Source: Ridgeia piscesae (taxonomy: Eukaryota > Annelida > Polychaeta > Sabellida > Siboglinidae). Taken from it: a DNA stretch of 64,000 nucleotides. Positions within the stretch are counted from its first letter, which is position 1. Every line of letters starts with the position of its first letter. Under the pieces are notes generated by a model. The model saw only the letters and a list, made by a program, of their open reading frames with translations, had not been told where the DNA came from and made no database searches. The stretch spans positions 390,001 to 454,000 of the forward strand of contig JAODUO010000067.1 in assembly GCA_025642075.2 (NCBI GenBank). The letters run 5' to 3'. The translations under genes were made by a program, and so were the position numbers. Of the stretch, positions 1 to 64,000 are shown in pieces.

Positions 1-939
1 TATGTCCCGTCTGCCTCTAGGACCCCCATCCAACCCACCAGTTTCACCATCGAAAAACATTGATACTCAGTGCTCATGCGATTCACAATACTGTAATTGG
101 GACATCACAGCCACTGTAGAGCTGCCCTGGCTGACTACAGCGTGATGTGTTCTTAGGTCTGTCCATCTCCCAAGTACACTGTCCACCATGACACGGTCCT
201 CGCCTACTTTGGTTGTGGATTTCTTCCTCTAGATCAGCACAGTACCACAGTACCACAGTACTATAGTACCACAGTACCACAGTACCACAGTACATGTACC
301 ATAGTATCACAGTACCACAGTACCACAGTACCACAGTACCACAGTACCACAGTACCCCAGTACCACAGTACCACAGTATCACAGTACCACAGTACCATAG
401 TATCACAGTACCACAGTACCACAGTATCACAGTACCACAGTACCACAGTACTATAGTATCACAGTACCAAAGTACCATAGTACCACAGTACCACAGTACC
501 ACAGTAACATAGTACCATAATATCACAGTACCATAGTAACACAGTAACACAGCACTTTCCCATGGTTGTGGGTTGGAATAGTGAGTGTCGGGACATATCC
601 ACACCAGGTAGGTCTTGTATACCCACCTCTATGTCTCCAATCTGCTCCCAGGTCCCTGGCACAGTTGTCGGGCTGTGAGGTGTCAGTGCCCACAGTGCAC
701 TGTGAGTAGCTTGTGCTGGCGTTTTATCTTTTGAGAGGACACACACCAGACTTACGCACTCGGCTCCAGTTTTACTCCTAGGAGCTATCTGATGGCTGTA
801 GTTGAAAGCGAGAGTATGAAGCACATACTACCCACTACACTCAACACATTACAAACTACACACTACAGCACTTGACACATCCCACACAGACCTGTGCTCT
901 AGACACCATCCATGTAATTCATGCTGACTTTTCTTACAG
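1..939 (+). other. ATG3 intron (presumed) with 8-bp minisatellite
   Basis: No upstream ATG3 exon is recognisable. (CAGTACCA)n with ATAGTATC variants occupies 236-545. The acceptor for the exon at 940 closes the segment. Confidence 0.65.
236..545. repeat. (CAGTACCA)n minisatellite
   Basis: About 38 copies of an 8-bp unit with TAG and TATC variants. ORFs across it on both strands have 8-residue periodicity and are not genes. Confidence 0.96.
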
Positions 940-1067
940 AACCGAAAACCTCTGACAATCGAGCAGATGTACGAAGACATCAGTCAGGACCACGCACAGA
1001 AGACCGTAACCATGGAACCACACCCGCATTTATCTGGCCCACCAATGGTGTCTGTTCATCCGTGTCG
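940..1067 (+). CDS. ATG3: ATG3 exon with active-site cysteine
   Basis: The acceptor is TTTTCTTACAG and the donor is CG|GTACGG. The exon reads [15 protein letters not shown] and onward to SVHPC, 42 codons plus two bases. The Cys of the HPC motif corresponds to catalytic Cys264 of human ATG3, which forms the thioester with LC3. The second cysteine usually found five residues before it (PMCSV in human) is Val here (PMVSV), which should not affect catalysis. The two terminal bases CG join T of the next exon to make Arg. Confidence 0.93.
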
Positions 1068-4000
1068 GTACGGCTTTCTGTGGTGTCACCATGACAACAC
1101 ATTTTCGCAGACCTTCTGGGTCTGTTAGCTTGGCAGGAGATTCCTTTTTTTGTAATTGTTTAATTCCCAACATTCTCGCAAGAATTGTCTGAATACATGA
1201 CGCTGTTTTAATATTTTTTTGTTTTGGCTCGATTTAATTGATTTATGTGTGACCATGTTATAATTTAATATTTTGGATTAATAAGTGTAATATAGGCAAA
1301 AACATAAAAATCATTCCACGTGCAAAGGTTCGTTGTTATATGGAGAGAGATGGATGCAAAACCAGTGATTCTTAACTGCATTACATTAACAAAACAGTCA
1401 TCACAGATATGATGACAGTTGTGGGATTTATTTTGTTGTTACATGCAGATGTAATGAATTGTATGTCATGTCATTGTCATCATTCTAGTGATGATGATGT
1501 TAGTAAGAATACAATAGATGATGATAACGTGTTGTTGTCGTTCTAGTAATGATGATTAGATGACTATAATAATTGCAGCTGCGATGTGTATATGTAAATA
1601 GTGTTTGCAAACAACTGGCTATAATTGTTCTGGTCTATTTGTTTATTTAAATCGTATGTGATTCTCAGTTTTGTTTAATCATATTCTGTGACAATGACGC
1701 AATAACAACACCACAGACACATGACAAACAATAAGGGTATTTCAGTTGAATTGAATTTAGTTGAATTGAACTAAATATGTGTGGTTGTTATTCTAGTGAA
1801 GAAGACTATGATGTATCTAGTTGTTTTTGCTCTAATAATGCTGATGTAAAGGTGATGACATCATATAATAATAATAATAATTCCGTTTCTTAATATAGCA
1901 CTTTTTAAGTAAGTAAATGCCAGTCGAAATGTTTCACATTAATATGACGTGTTGACTAAATCTAAAATATAGATTAAATATTAATTAAATACATAAGGTA
2001 AGATAAAATAAATAAGCCAAGATAACTAATTAAAGATAAATAAAAATAAGCTAAGATAAATAATTATAAACAATAAATAAATTAAGGTGTAAAATACAAT
2101 TTCAAACGGAACAATTTCAAACGAAGCAATGTCATAAAATAGAAATCAGTGTCATCAAGGCAGGTAATGTAAGCGAAATATGTGTTTAGTTGTTCTCATC
2201 ATGTGTTTTGTTGTTGTCATTGTTGTTGTTGTTGTAGTCATGCGGATGTGATGAAGAAGATCACGGAGAGAGTAGAAGAAAATGGTGGAGAGCTCCACGT
2301 CTACATGTATCCTCCCCCGCTCCACAACACTGACACAGTGTACACGTGCTTGACCTTGACAGTGACAGTGAGGGTCCACAACACACTGACACAGTGTACA
2401 CGTGCTTGACCTTGACAGTGACAGTGAGGGTCCACAACACACTGACACAGTGTACACGTGCTTGACCTTGACAGTGACAGTGAGGGTCCACAACACACTG
2501 ACACAGTGTACACGTGCTTGACCTTGACAGTGACAGTGAGGGTCCACAACACACTGACACAGTGTACACGTGCTTGACCTTGACAGTGACAGTGAGGGTC
2601 CACAACACACTGACACAGTGTACACGTGCTTGACCTTGACAGTGACAGTGAGGGTCCACAACACACTGACACAGTGTACACGTGCTTGACCTTGACAGTG
2701 ACAGTGAGGGTCCACAACACACTGACACAGTGTACACGTGCTTGACCTTGACAGTGACAGTGAGGGTCCACAACACACTGACACAGTGTACACGTGCTTG
2801 ACCTTGACAGTGACAGAGAGGCTCCACAACACACTGACACAATGTACATGTGCTTGACAGTGACAGTGAGGGTCCACAACACACTGACACAGTGTACACG
2901 TGCTTGACAGTGACAGTGACAGAGAGGCTCCACAACACACTGACACAATGTACATGTGCTTGACAGTGACAGTGAGGGTCCACAACACACTGACACAGTG
3001 TACACGTGCTTGACAGTGACAGTGACAGTGACAGAGAGGCTCCACGACACTGACACAATGTACATGTGCTTGACAGTGACAGAGAGGGTCCACAACACAC
3101 TGACACAGTGTACACGTGCTTGACAGTGACAGTGACAGAGAGGCTCCATGACACTGACACAGTGTACATGTGCTTGACCTTGACAGTGACAGTGAGGGTC
3201 CACAACACACTGACACAGTGTACACGTGCTTGACCTTGACAGTGACAGTGAGGGTCCACAACACACTGACACAGTGTACACGTGCTTGACCTTGACAGTG
3301 ACAGAGAGGGTCCACAACACACTGACACAGTGTACACGTGCTTGACCTTGACAGTGACAGAGAGGCTCCACAACACACTGACACAATGTACATGTGCTTG
3401 ACAGTGACAGTGAGGGTCCACAACACACTGACACAGTGTACACGTGCTTGACAGTGACAGTGACAGAGAGGCTCCACAACACACTGACACAATGTACATG
3501 TGCTTGACAGTGACAGTGAGGGTCCACAACACACTGACACAGTGTACACGTGCTTGACAGTGACAGTGACAGTGACAGAGAGGCTCCACGACACTGACAC
3601 AATGTACATGTGCTTGACAGTGACAGAGAGGGTCCACAACACACTGACACAGTGTACACGTGCTTGACAGTGACAGTGACAGAGAGGCTCCATGACACTG
3701 ACACAGTGTACATGTGCTTGACCTTGACAGTGACAGTGAGGGTCCACAACACACTGACACAGTGTACACGTGCTTGACCTTGACAGTGACAGTGAGGGTC
3801 CACAACACACTGACACAGTGTACATGTGCTTGACCTTGACAGTGACAGTGAGGGTCCACAACACACTGACACAGTGTACACGTGCTTGACAGTGACAGTG
3901 ACAGAGAGGGTCCACAACACACTGACACAGTGTACACGTGCTTGACAGTGACAGTGACAGAGAGGGTCCACAACACACTGACACAGTGTACTTGTGCTTG

Positions 4001-5611
4001 ACCTTGACAGTGACAGTGAGGGTCCACAACACACTGACACAGTGTACATGTGCTTGACAGTGACAGTGACAGAGAGGGTCCACAACACACTGACACAGTG
4101 TACTTGTGCTTGACCTTGACAGTGACAGTGAGGGTCCACAACACACTGACACAGTGTACATGTGCGTGACAGTGACAGAGAGGGTCCACAACACACTGAC
4201 ACAGTGTACATGTGCTTGACCTTGACAGTGACAGTGAGGGTCCACAACACACTGACACAGTGTACATGTGCTTGACAGTGACAGTGACAGTGAGGGTCCA
4301 CAACACACTGACACAGTGTACTTGTGCTTGACCTTGACAGTGACAGTGAGGGTCCACAACACACTGACACAGTGTACATGTGCTTGACCTTGACAGTGAC
4401 AGAGAGGGTCCACAACACACTGACACAGTGTACATGTGCTTGACCTTGACAGTGACAGTGAGGGTCCACAACACACTGACACAGTGTACATGTGCTTGAC
4501 CTTGACAGTGACAGAGAGGGTCCACAACACACTGACACAGTGTACATGTGCTTGACCTTGACAGTGACAGAGAGGGTCCACAACACACTGACACAGTGTA
4601 CATGTGCTTGACCTTGACAGTGACAGTGAGGGTCCACAACACACTGACACAGTGTACACGTGCTTGACAGTGACAGTGACAGAGAGGCTCCACGACACTG
4701 ACACAGTGTACATGTGCTTGACAGTGACAGTGACAGAGAGGGTCCACAACACACTGACACAGTGTACACGTGCTTGACCTTGACAGTGACAGTGAGGGTC
4801 CACAACACACTGACACAGTGTACACGTGCTTGACCGTGACAGTGAGGGTGCCACCTCCTAAGTTAAATTTTTTCATTTAATATTATGTTCTTGTTTATTA
4901 TGTTCAACAATACGGGTTGAATGTCTATAACCTTTCAATTTGTATTTAGTTACTTTATTTAGCTTGGGACAATGTTCACAATTTGAAAGATTCCGCCTAC
5001 AACATGTTCAAATAGTAAACAATCCTGTTTGACAATAATGCTAATGAGGGCGGAGTTAACCATAATACCCGTTCATCTTTAACTTCCCACGTTCTAGACT
5101 GCAGACTTCCTGTTACAGCCAGCCCAATTCTGGGCCCAGGAGTTGGCACTTTCTTTAAGACCCTGCACTACACTTGGCCCATCTCAGATAATATCACGTA
5201 ACATTCTCATGCTGACAAGTGTATCCCTATACTTCTCTGTATACCTGGTGGTTAATCTCGAATTGTATTGATCCACGATTTCTGATTGTTGCTCCTCATT
5301 GATTTTCTTGCAGTTTTTTTTCCACCAGCCACCTCCCTCTGTCTCCTCCCAATCCCTTCCTCCGCAGTCTTGCCAACAGTCGGGATTGTTCCCTTTTTCC
5401 TGTACTCTCTGGACATCTGCTTGCATTGTCAATCAGTAGCTTTCCGTTTGTAGTTTAAAAAAATTGCTGTTTGAAATTATTTCTTTAAAATGTTTTAATT
5501 AATTTGTGTTTCGAATTGAATGACATGTAATTTGAAATGTAGACATCTAAGTTTGACATTGGTCATTGTGTTACAACATCAAACTCCTGCACATATGATG
5601 TGTATAATATA

Positions 5612-5645
<34 letters not shown>

Positions 5646-6119
5646 TCACATATATGTATATATATATTATATATGTATGTATATATATATGTATATATAT
5701 ATATATATTTATGTATATATATATGTATATATATATGTATATATATGTATATATGTATATAATTAAATACTGCACAAGCATGTACACTATAATTTGTATG
5801 GAATTATGAACTTTAAATTAATTTTACTAAAACTTTATTTCATCAGGGGGTCAATGAAGCTGATAATGACTTCACAACAAATTGACTTGTCCCATGGTGC
5901 TGCTGTCATTGTGAAACTGAACTGGTGGTGTATCACATACACTGATTAAAGGGTAATGAAGGGTGATCAGAGTGAGTGGGTGACTGAGGTGAGAGGGGTG
6001 ATGAAGTCGTTGTTATCTTCCTTAACCCCCGGGCCAGGTATCTACTCATCTTCCTCAAGTTCCTGCAAGCCGTCATCCCCACCATAGAGTACGACTACAC
6101 CCGCAACATCACCATGTGA
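940..6119 (+). CDS. ATG3: ATG3, autophagy E2-like enzyme, C-terminal part (three exons, partial gene)
   Basis: Joined exons are 940-1067, 2238-2306 and 6038-6119. ATG3 accepts LC3/GABARAP/Atg8 from ATG7 as a thioester and transfers it to phosphatidylethanolamine on the growing autophagosome membrane. The 92 codons plus stop align along their whole length with the C-terminal catalytic region of the family: MYEDISQDH, then the SVHPC active-site block, then VMKKI and GGELHVYMY, then the conserved end [14 protein letters not shown]. All junction phases match (2-2, then 2-2). The family is about 310 aa, so roughly two thirds of the protein lies left of the window; no upstream exon is recognisable in 1-939. 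The last intron is inflated by a 2.5 kb minisatellite. Identification is by family recognition; the exon joins are inferred from GT/AG sites and phase. Confidence 0.93.
1068..2237 (+). other. ATG3 intron, AT-rich
   Basis: AT-rich intronic sequence without a recognisable gene. It holds a short (AAT)n run near 1868-1882 and A-rich low-complexity sequence at about 1970-2100. It ends in a (TTG)n stretch that serves as the pyrimidine-rich tract of the acceptor at 2236-2237. Confidence 0.7.
2238..2306 (+). CDS. ATG3: ATG3 penultimate coding exon
   Basis: A 69-bp exon after acceptor TTGTTGTAG. It reads (R)[22 protein letters not shown] and ends AT|GTATCC. The AT joins G of the last exon to make Met, restoring HVYMYLLIF as in the family. 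The donor GTATCC is weak. Reading through it would add Pro codons not found in ATG3, so the donor at 2307 is preferred. Confidence 0.92.
2318..4850 (+). repeat. 56-bp minisatellite in the last ATG3 intron
   Basis: About 45 tandem copies of a 56-bp unit; for example CGTGCTTGACC recurs every 56 bp from 2401. Several shorter variants lack CCTTGACAG or a CA step, and variant classes are interspersed, suggesting repeated internal duplication. The unit has no stop in any minus-strand frame and 56 is not a multiple of three. All three reverse frames are therefore open for more than 2.5 kb, giving spurious ORFs of 835-899 codons. The array starts about 11 bp past the ATG3 donor at 2307. Confidence 0.97.
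4851..6037 (+). other. Remainder of last ATG3 intron with TA-rich microsatellite
   Basis: This stretch is mostly unremarkable AT-rich intron. It holds an alternating (TA)n/TATATG microsatellite at about 5611-5762. The acceptor CCCGGGCCAG lies at 6028-6037. I recognise no coding or RNA feature in it. Confidence 0.7.
6038..6119 (+). CDS. ATG3: ATG3 last coding exon and stop
   Basis: After acceptor GGGCCAG the exon reads (M)[18 protein letters not shown] and ends DYTRNITM followed by TGA at 6117-6119. The family's C-terminus is DYTRHFTM. One base (G) completes the Met split with the previous exon. The stop codon and the bases before it (ACCATGTGATCA) are the seed of the tandem repeat that follows. 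Confidence 0.95.
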
Positions 6120-6515
6120 TCACGCTATGACATCATGTGATCACGCTATGACACCATTTGATCATGCAACTTCACCATGTGATCACATTATGACATCATG
6201 TGATCACGCTATGACATCATTTGATCATGCAACATCACCATGTGATCATGCTATGGTACCATGTGATCATCCAAAATCACCATGTGATCACGTTATGACA
6301 TCATGTGATTATGCTATGACACCATTTGATCATGCAGCTTCACCATGTGATCATGCTATGGTACCATGTGATCATGCAACTTCACCATGTGATCATGCTA
6401 TGGTACCATGTGATCATGCAACTTCACCATGTGATCATGCAACATCACCATGTGATCATACTGTGGTACCATGTGATCATGCAACTTCACAATGTGATCA
6501 CACATCACCATGATC
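6103..6515 (+). repeat. 21-bp minisatellite covering the ATG3 stop codon and proximal 3' UTR
   Basis: About 19 copies of a 21-bp unit of the type ATCACCATGTGATCATGCA. Variants include ACATCATGTGATCACGCT and ATGGTACCATGTGATCATGC. The first copy overlaps the last ATG3 codons and the TGA. More degenerate copies continue to about 6790. Because 21 is a multiple of three, a +1 frame stays open as a 7-residue repeat (128 codons), which I treat as fortuitous. Confidence 0.93.
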
Positions 6516-7435
6516 ACATTGCTACACCATGAGATCACGTGACTATACCACATGATCTACACCATGAGACATTGTACAACACCGTGGAATCACGCCTTGA
6601 CATTGTGTGATCACGCTACTACAATATGCGATCATGCAGCCTCACCACGTGATCTCTACTGCTGTGTGTGATCACAGTCCTGCTGTCGTCACACAACTGC
6701 ACCATGTGATGTATGATAACACAACTTTGTGATCACACGCCATAGATCACACAACTTCACCACAAATCACGTAACTCTACCATTGATGTGATTACTCCAC
6801 TTTATGGAATTCTCAGACAATTTCAACGTAACCATATTTCCCCTGGACACATTTTAATTCTAACAAGCAATTGCATTTTTTACTGAATTTATAGTTATCA
6901 AAAACATCTTTGCAGTTAATATATAAAATTAATAACTATGGTTTATTCTGATGCATAGGTGGCAGATCGTGACTTATATTTGTACATAATAGAGAAGGTG
7001 CATTTATATTAATCATTAAACTGAAGACAATTATAAAGAAGCTGGTCTGATTCTTGTGACGTGAATTTATACATCATACATTATATTGTACATATTTAAG
7101 AAAGCACGATTAAAATTTATGGGATTGGTAGCACCGTCATATTGTCTGTGTAGATTTATTTACAGTGGCCTCACAAGGACATATTTGAGGCTGGGACAGT
7201 TAACACGTTTGTGTCATGGGTATCTCACTGATCATGTGGTCATAAATCCGCCCTGTCAGAATTTCCAAGAATTATTTGGTTACCATGGTTATCGACATGC
7301 AAATTAATTACTTTAAATGCTGATCTTCCATTCCTAGACTTAAAACACTGCAACATTTAATTAAGATATGACCTATTAGTTTTTAAGATATAATATTTAT
7401 TAAAGTATGACATTGCACAAGGAGTGTAACCCTTA

Positions 7436-7441
7436 AATAAA
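7436..7441 (+). promoter_or_regulatory. Candidate ATG3 poly(A) signal
   Basis: Canonical AATAAA, about 1.3 kb after the ATG3 stop. ATTAAA hexamers at 7015 and about 7108 are alternatives. Only transcript ends can decide. Confidence 0.3.
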
Positions 7442-7658
7442 CCTGTTTTAAATTAAAATGTTTGGAATCAGAATTTCAACACGATAAATGTCTGAAAGGT
7501 CCATTTGTTGATGAGTTTACAAATATTGCTGCAAGGTCATTGACCCCTGACAAATACCCTCTACAGCGCATCGGTTTGAAACCTATCCGCAGGGCAAACA
7601 TCAAAGCAGCCGCGTCTACGGAGAGTAGAATGTAGACATATGTAACAAAACTATCATG

Positions 7659-7664
7659 TTTATT
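7659..7664 (-). promoter_or_regulatory. Candidate NALCN poly(A) signal
   Basis: TTTATT on the + strand is AATAAA on the - strand, about 1.75 kb past the NALCN stop. It is the first canonical hexamer I see downstream of the stop. Confidence 0.3.
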
Positions 7665-8439
7665 ACCAATCAACAACATACATTGTACATACAGTTCACA
7701 TAACTAATGAAGTAAGTGACGTGTCTGGTACCTCACAACCATAATTTTTAAATTAATGATGGCCATGCCGTCTGTTAGGTTTTGTTAACAATGTTGATAA
7801 CATTACTGCTGAGACATAATATCTCTTATTTCATACATTTGACACTATAACATCTTTCCGTTGTTTTAGTCATGAAAAAAAATTGAAATTCAACACAATC
7901 TACAAAATACACAGCCTCCATAGACAGAGTTGTTGCTATGCAACTGGTCATGTGATGGACAGGTCAAATTTACTTGACCTCAGCAGTTATGAGAAACATT
8001 TAACTTGGCATAAAACACAACTTAAAGTCACACATTTGAACTGGCTATGTAGACAATATAATCATTTTAGAAAACGTAACACATTTGTTGACGTATACTT
8101 ATGTATGTATCTGCACTGTGATTGTAGACTAAAACTTTGTGAGACCTATCATTGTCACAACTTAAGGTACAATGGTTATCAAATGATCCCAATCATATAG
8201 TAAAACAATTTTATGAATGTACTGAAAGACTATACAAGCTTCTGTGAATGATTGCTAAAAGGATTTGGTCAGAAATCTTAAGCACACGTCCTTATTTCAA
8301 GAATATTAATTTGCAAGCATCGTCTGAATATATGTTTGCAGAGTCCTAGGAATATGTAAATGTGTTTACACGTGTGTGTGCGTGTACAGAAACACTGTTG
8401 TTGGTGCAGAACGACATGTTCATTTTAAAACAATGCCTG

Positions 8440-8525
8440 TTATATATATATATATATATAATATATATATATATATTATAATTATATATAGTTATATATA
8501 TATACATATATGTATATATAATTAT
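8440..8525. repeat. (TA)n microsatellite
   Basis: Alternating TA with short interruptions (ATAATATA, TATTATAATTA). It is non-coding despite short open frames across it. Confidence 0.9.
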
Positions 8526-8794
8526 CATATACGTAGTTATAGATACACATATTACATAATTCAACAATTAACTACAGTAAAGCAAAAATAAATAAAATAA
8601 AATGTAAAAACAAAATAAATACTGACTTATAATAAATAAATTCCTAACAATAAAATCGGCTAATAAATAGTTGTGACTAGAAAAATCAAAGAAATCTTCT
8701 GATGACTTGACTAGGAAGCGACATTTGAACGACAACATGTGTAGTACGACTCAGTCAACATACACTACTGGAGGGGCTCAACTACATAACACTA

Positions 8795-9135
8795 ACTGAA
8801 GTACTGGAAGTACCGTATCTCAATGAAGTACTGTGAAGTACCACAACACACTGAAGTACCATAGCCTGCTGAAGTACTGTGAAGTACCATATCTCACTGG
8901 TGTACTGTAAACTATGGTATCTGATTAGTACAGTGAAGTACTGTAAGTTACAGAAGTAATGTGAAGTACCAACTCTCACTGAAGTACTGTAAAGTACAGT
9001 ATGACACCGAAGTACTGCATCTCACTTGTGTACTATAAAGTACTGTATTCAGTAAAGTACTGTAAGTCACAGAAGTACTGTAAGTACCATGTCAACCTAA
9101 AATACTGTAGTAAAGTATAGAATGACACTGAAGTA
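8795..9135. repeat. Degenerate GAAGTACTG repeat
   Basis: Diverged copies of CTGAAGTACTGTGAAGTACC with variable spacers, about a dozen in all. It lies within the presumed NALCN 3' UTR. Confidence 0.8.
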
Positions 9136-9416
9136 TCTCACTAAAGTACTTTCTCATATAATTATAAACTAGAGATCCTCACTTCCTCAATTCTGTATAT
9201 ATATAATTCAATCATGTCATCTTGTGACGTGTGACACTGTCGCATTACTGCTCTCATGTCACAGCGACATCACAACCGTCATTCGGTGACACGATCATCA
9301 GTCGTGCCACAGCAACACTTGTGTTCTAGTCACCGACACTGACACTGACACCAGGACGACTTTCAGTGACACGTATCTGTGTTAAAGTTTGTGACAAATC
9401 CGGACACAATTGTGTG

Positions 9417-63640
<54,224 letters not shown>

Positions 63641-64000
63641 CTGCCAACAACGACCGGTCCGTTCAATCAGTGTTATATGGCTCAAGTTCACCAACCTACT
63701 CAAATGTCACAACCAACACAACACAATTATGGGTGGCTGTTGTATCCATCTTTGACGTTTCTCAAAAAACTTCTACAGCAACTGTTTTCTACTACGACCA
63801 TCCACGATGTTTCCTAAAAGGTTTTACAGCCACTGTGTTTTCTGCTACGACCATTCTCAATTTTTCCTAAATAGGTTTTACAGCAACTGATATTTCAGAG
63901 ATTTATCTGACCCAACATTACAGTTTTGACAATAGTTTCACCAACAAACACTGAGTAAAACATCATAGTAATTTATCAATACCAAATTGCACATTTCACC
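63641..64000 (-). other. NALCN intron to window edge
   Basis: Two to three copies of a roughly 60-bp TTTTACAGCAACTG / CTACGACCAT repeat at 63755-63890; nothing else is seen. Confidence 0.6.

Larger units (their letters stand above)
6516..9416. other. Convergent 3' UTRs and intergenic DNA between ATG3 (+) and NALCN (-)
   Basis: The two stop codons are 3.3 kb apart. Plausible poly(A) signals are AATAAA at 7436-7441 for ATG3 (+) and, for NALCN (-), AATAAA read on the reverse strand at 7659-7664; neither can be proven here. The stretch also holds a (TA)n microsatellite at 8440-8525 and a degenerate GAAGTACTG-type repeat at 8795-9135. No further gene is recognisable. Confidence 0.6.

Noticed and set aside
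236..545. ORFs over the CAGTACCA repeat with a non-repeat tail (DLEEEIHNQSRR)
   Set aside because: No homology is recognised. The tail is short and the rest is an 8-bp repeat in a presumed ATG3 intron.
2155..4876. Three minus-strand ORFs of 835-899 codons rich in [16 protein letters not shown] repeats
   Set aside because: They are frame-cycled translations of one 56-bp minisatellite without stops, lying in the ATG3 intron. Three simultaneous frames cannot all be genes.
6127..6513. 128-codon ORF with [14 protein letters not shown] repeats
   Set aside because: A 21-bp array in the ATG3 3' UTR in a different frame from ATG3. Its openness is a consequence of the unit length being a multiple of three.

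Overview
The window is metazoan nuclear DNA holding two protein-coding genes in tail-to-tail orientation. Both are split into short exons that I assembled by hand from splice sites, reading frame and recognised protein families. On the + strand are the last three coding exons of ATG3, the E2-like enzyme of autophagy (940-6119). On the - strand, from 63640 down to 9417, are thirty consecutive coding positions of NALCN, the four-domain sodium leak channel. They run from the end of domain II S4 to the C-terminal stop. The exon phases join throughout and the summed length (3783 nt with one of two alternative exons) is an exact multiple of three, giving 1260 codons plus stop. The NALCN start and domain I lie beyond the right edge, and the ATG3 start beyond the left edge.

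The organism is most likely a lophotrochozoan, probably a mollusc. NALCN here has two 46-codon versions of the domain II pore exon, one with Glu (58804-58941) and one with Lys (51711-51848) at the selectivity-filter position. Domains III and IV both carry Glu. Choosing one exon or the other would give a calcium-channel-like EEEE or a sodium-channel-like EKEE filter, an arrangement reported for molluscs and some other invertebrates. Vertebrate NALCN instead has EEKE with the Lys in domain III.

Introns are dominated by tandem repeats, by my rough sum around 40% of the window. The main new observation is that many of these minisatellites are copies of an exon-intron junction of this same gene. 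The repeat unit contains the last or first bases of the adjacent exon plus its splice site. I see this at the donors of the exons at 18684, 28186, 41324 and 46003, at the acceptors of the exons ending 9610, 19407, 21276 and 51848, at the ATG3 stop codon, and in older diverged form at the donors of the exons at 14510 and 43491. Some arrays therefore hold dozens to about 150 decoy splice sites. A decayed copy of one whole NALCN exon also lies at 12911-13075 inside a CAGA microsatellite zone.

Layout: 1-6119 ATG3 3' end, with a 2.5 kb 56-bp array in its last intron; 6120-9416 the two 3' UTRs and intergenic DNA; 9417-16447 C-terminal tail exons; 18684-25716 domain IV; 28186-28279 the III-IV linker; 28879-36716 domain III; 41324-47305 the II-III linker; 47725-63640 domain II S4-S6 with the alternative pore exons. 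Mobile-element remnants are three MITE-like DNA elements (14840, 29369, 56964), two tRNA-derived SINE families, a LINE 3' fragment nested in a SINE (31239) and a Penelope-like fragment (58066). I saw no bacterial-type features, CRISPR arrays, functional tRNA or rRNA genes. All very long ORFs are tandem-repeat artefacts.
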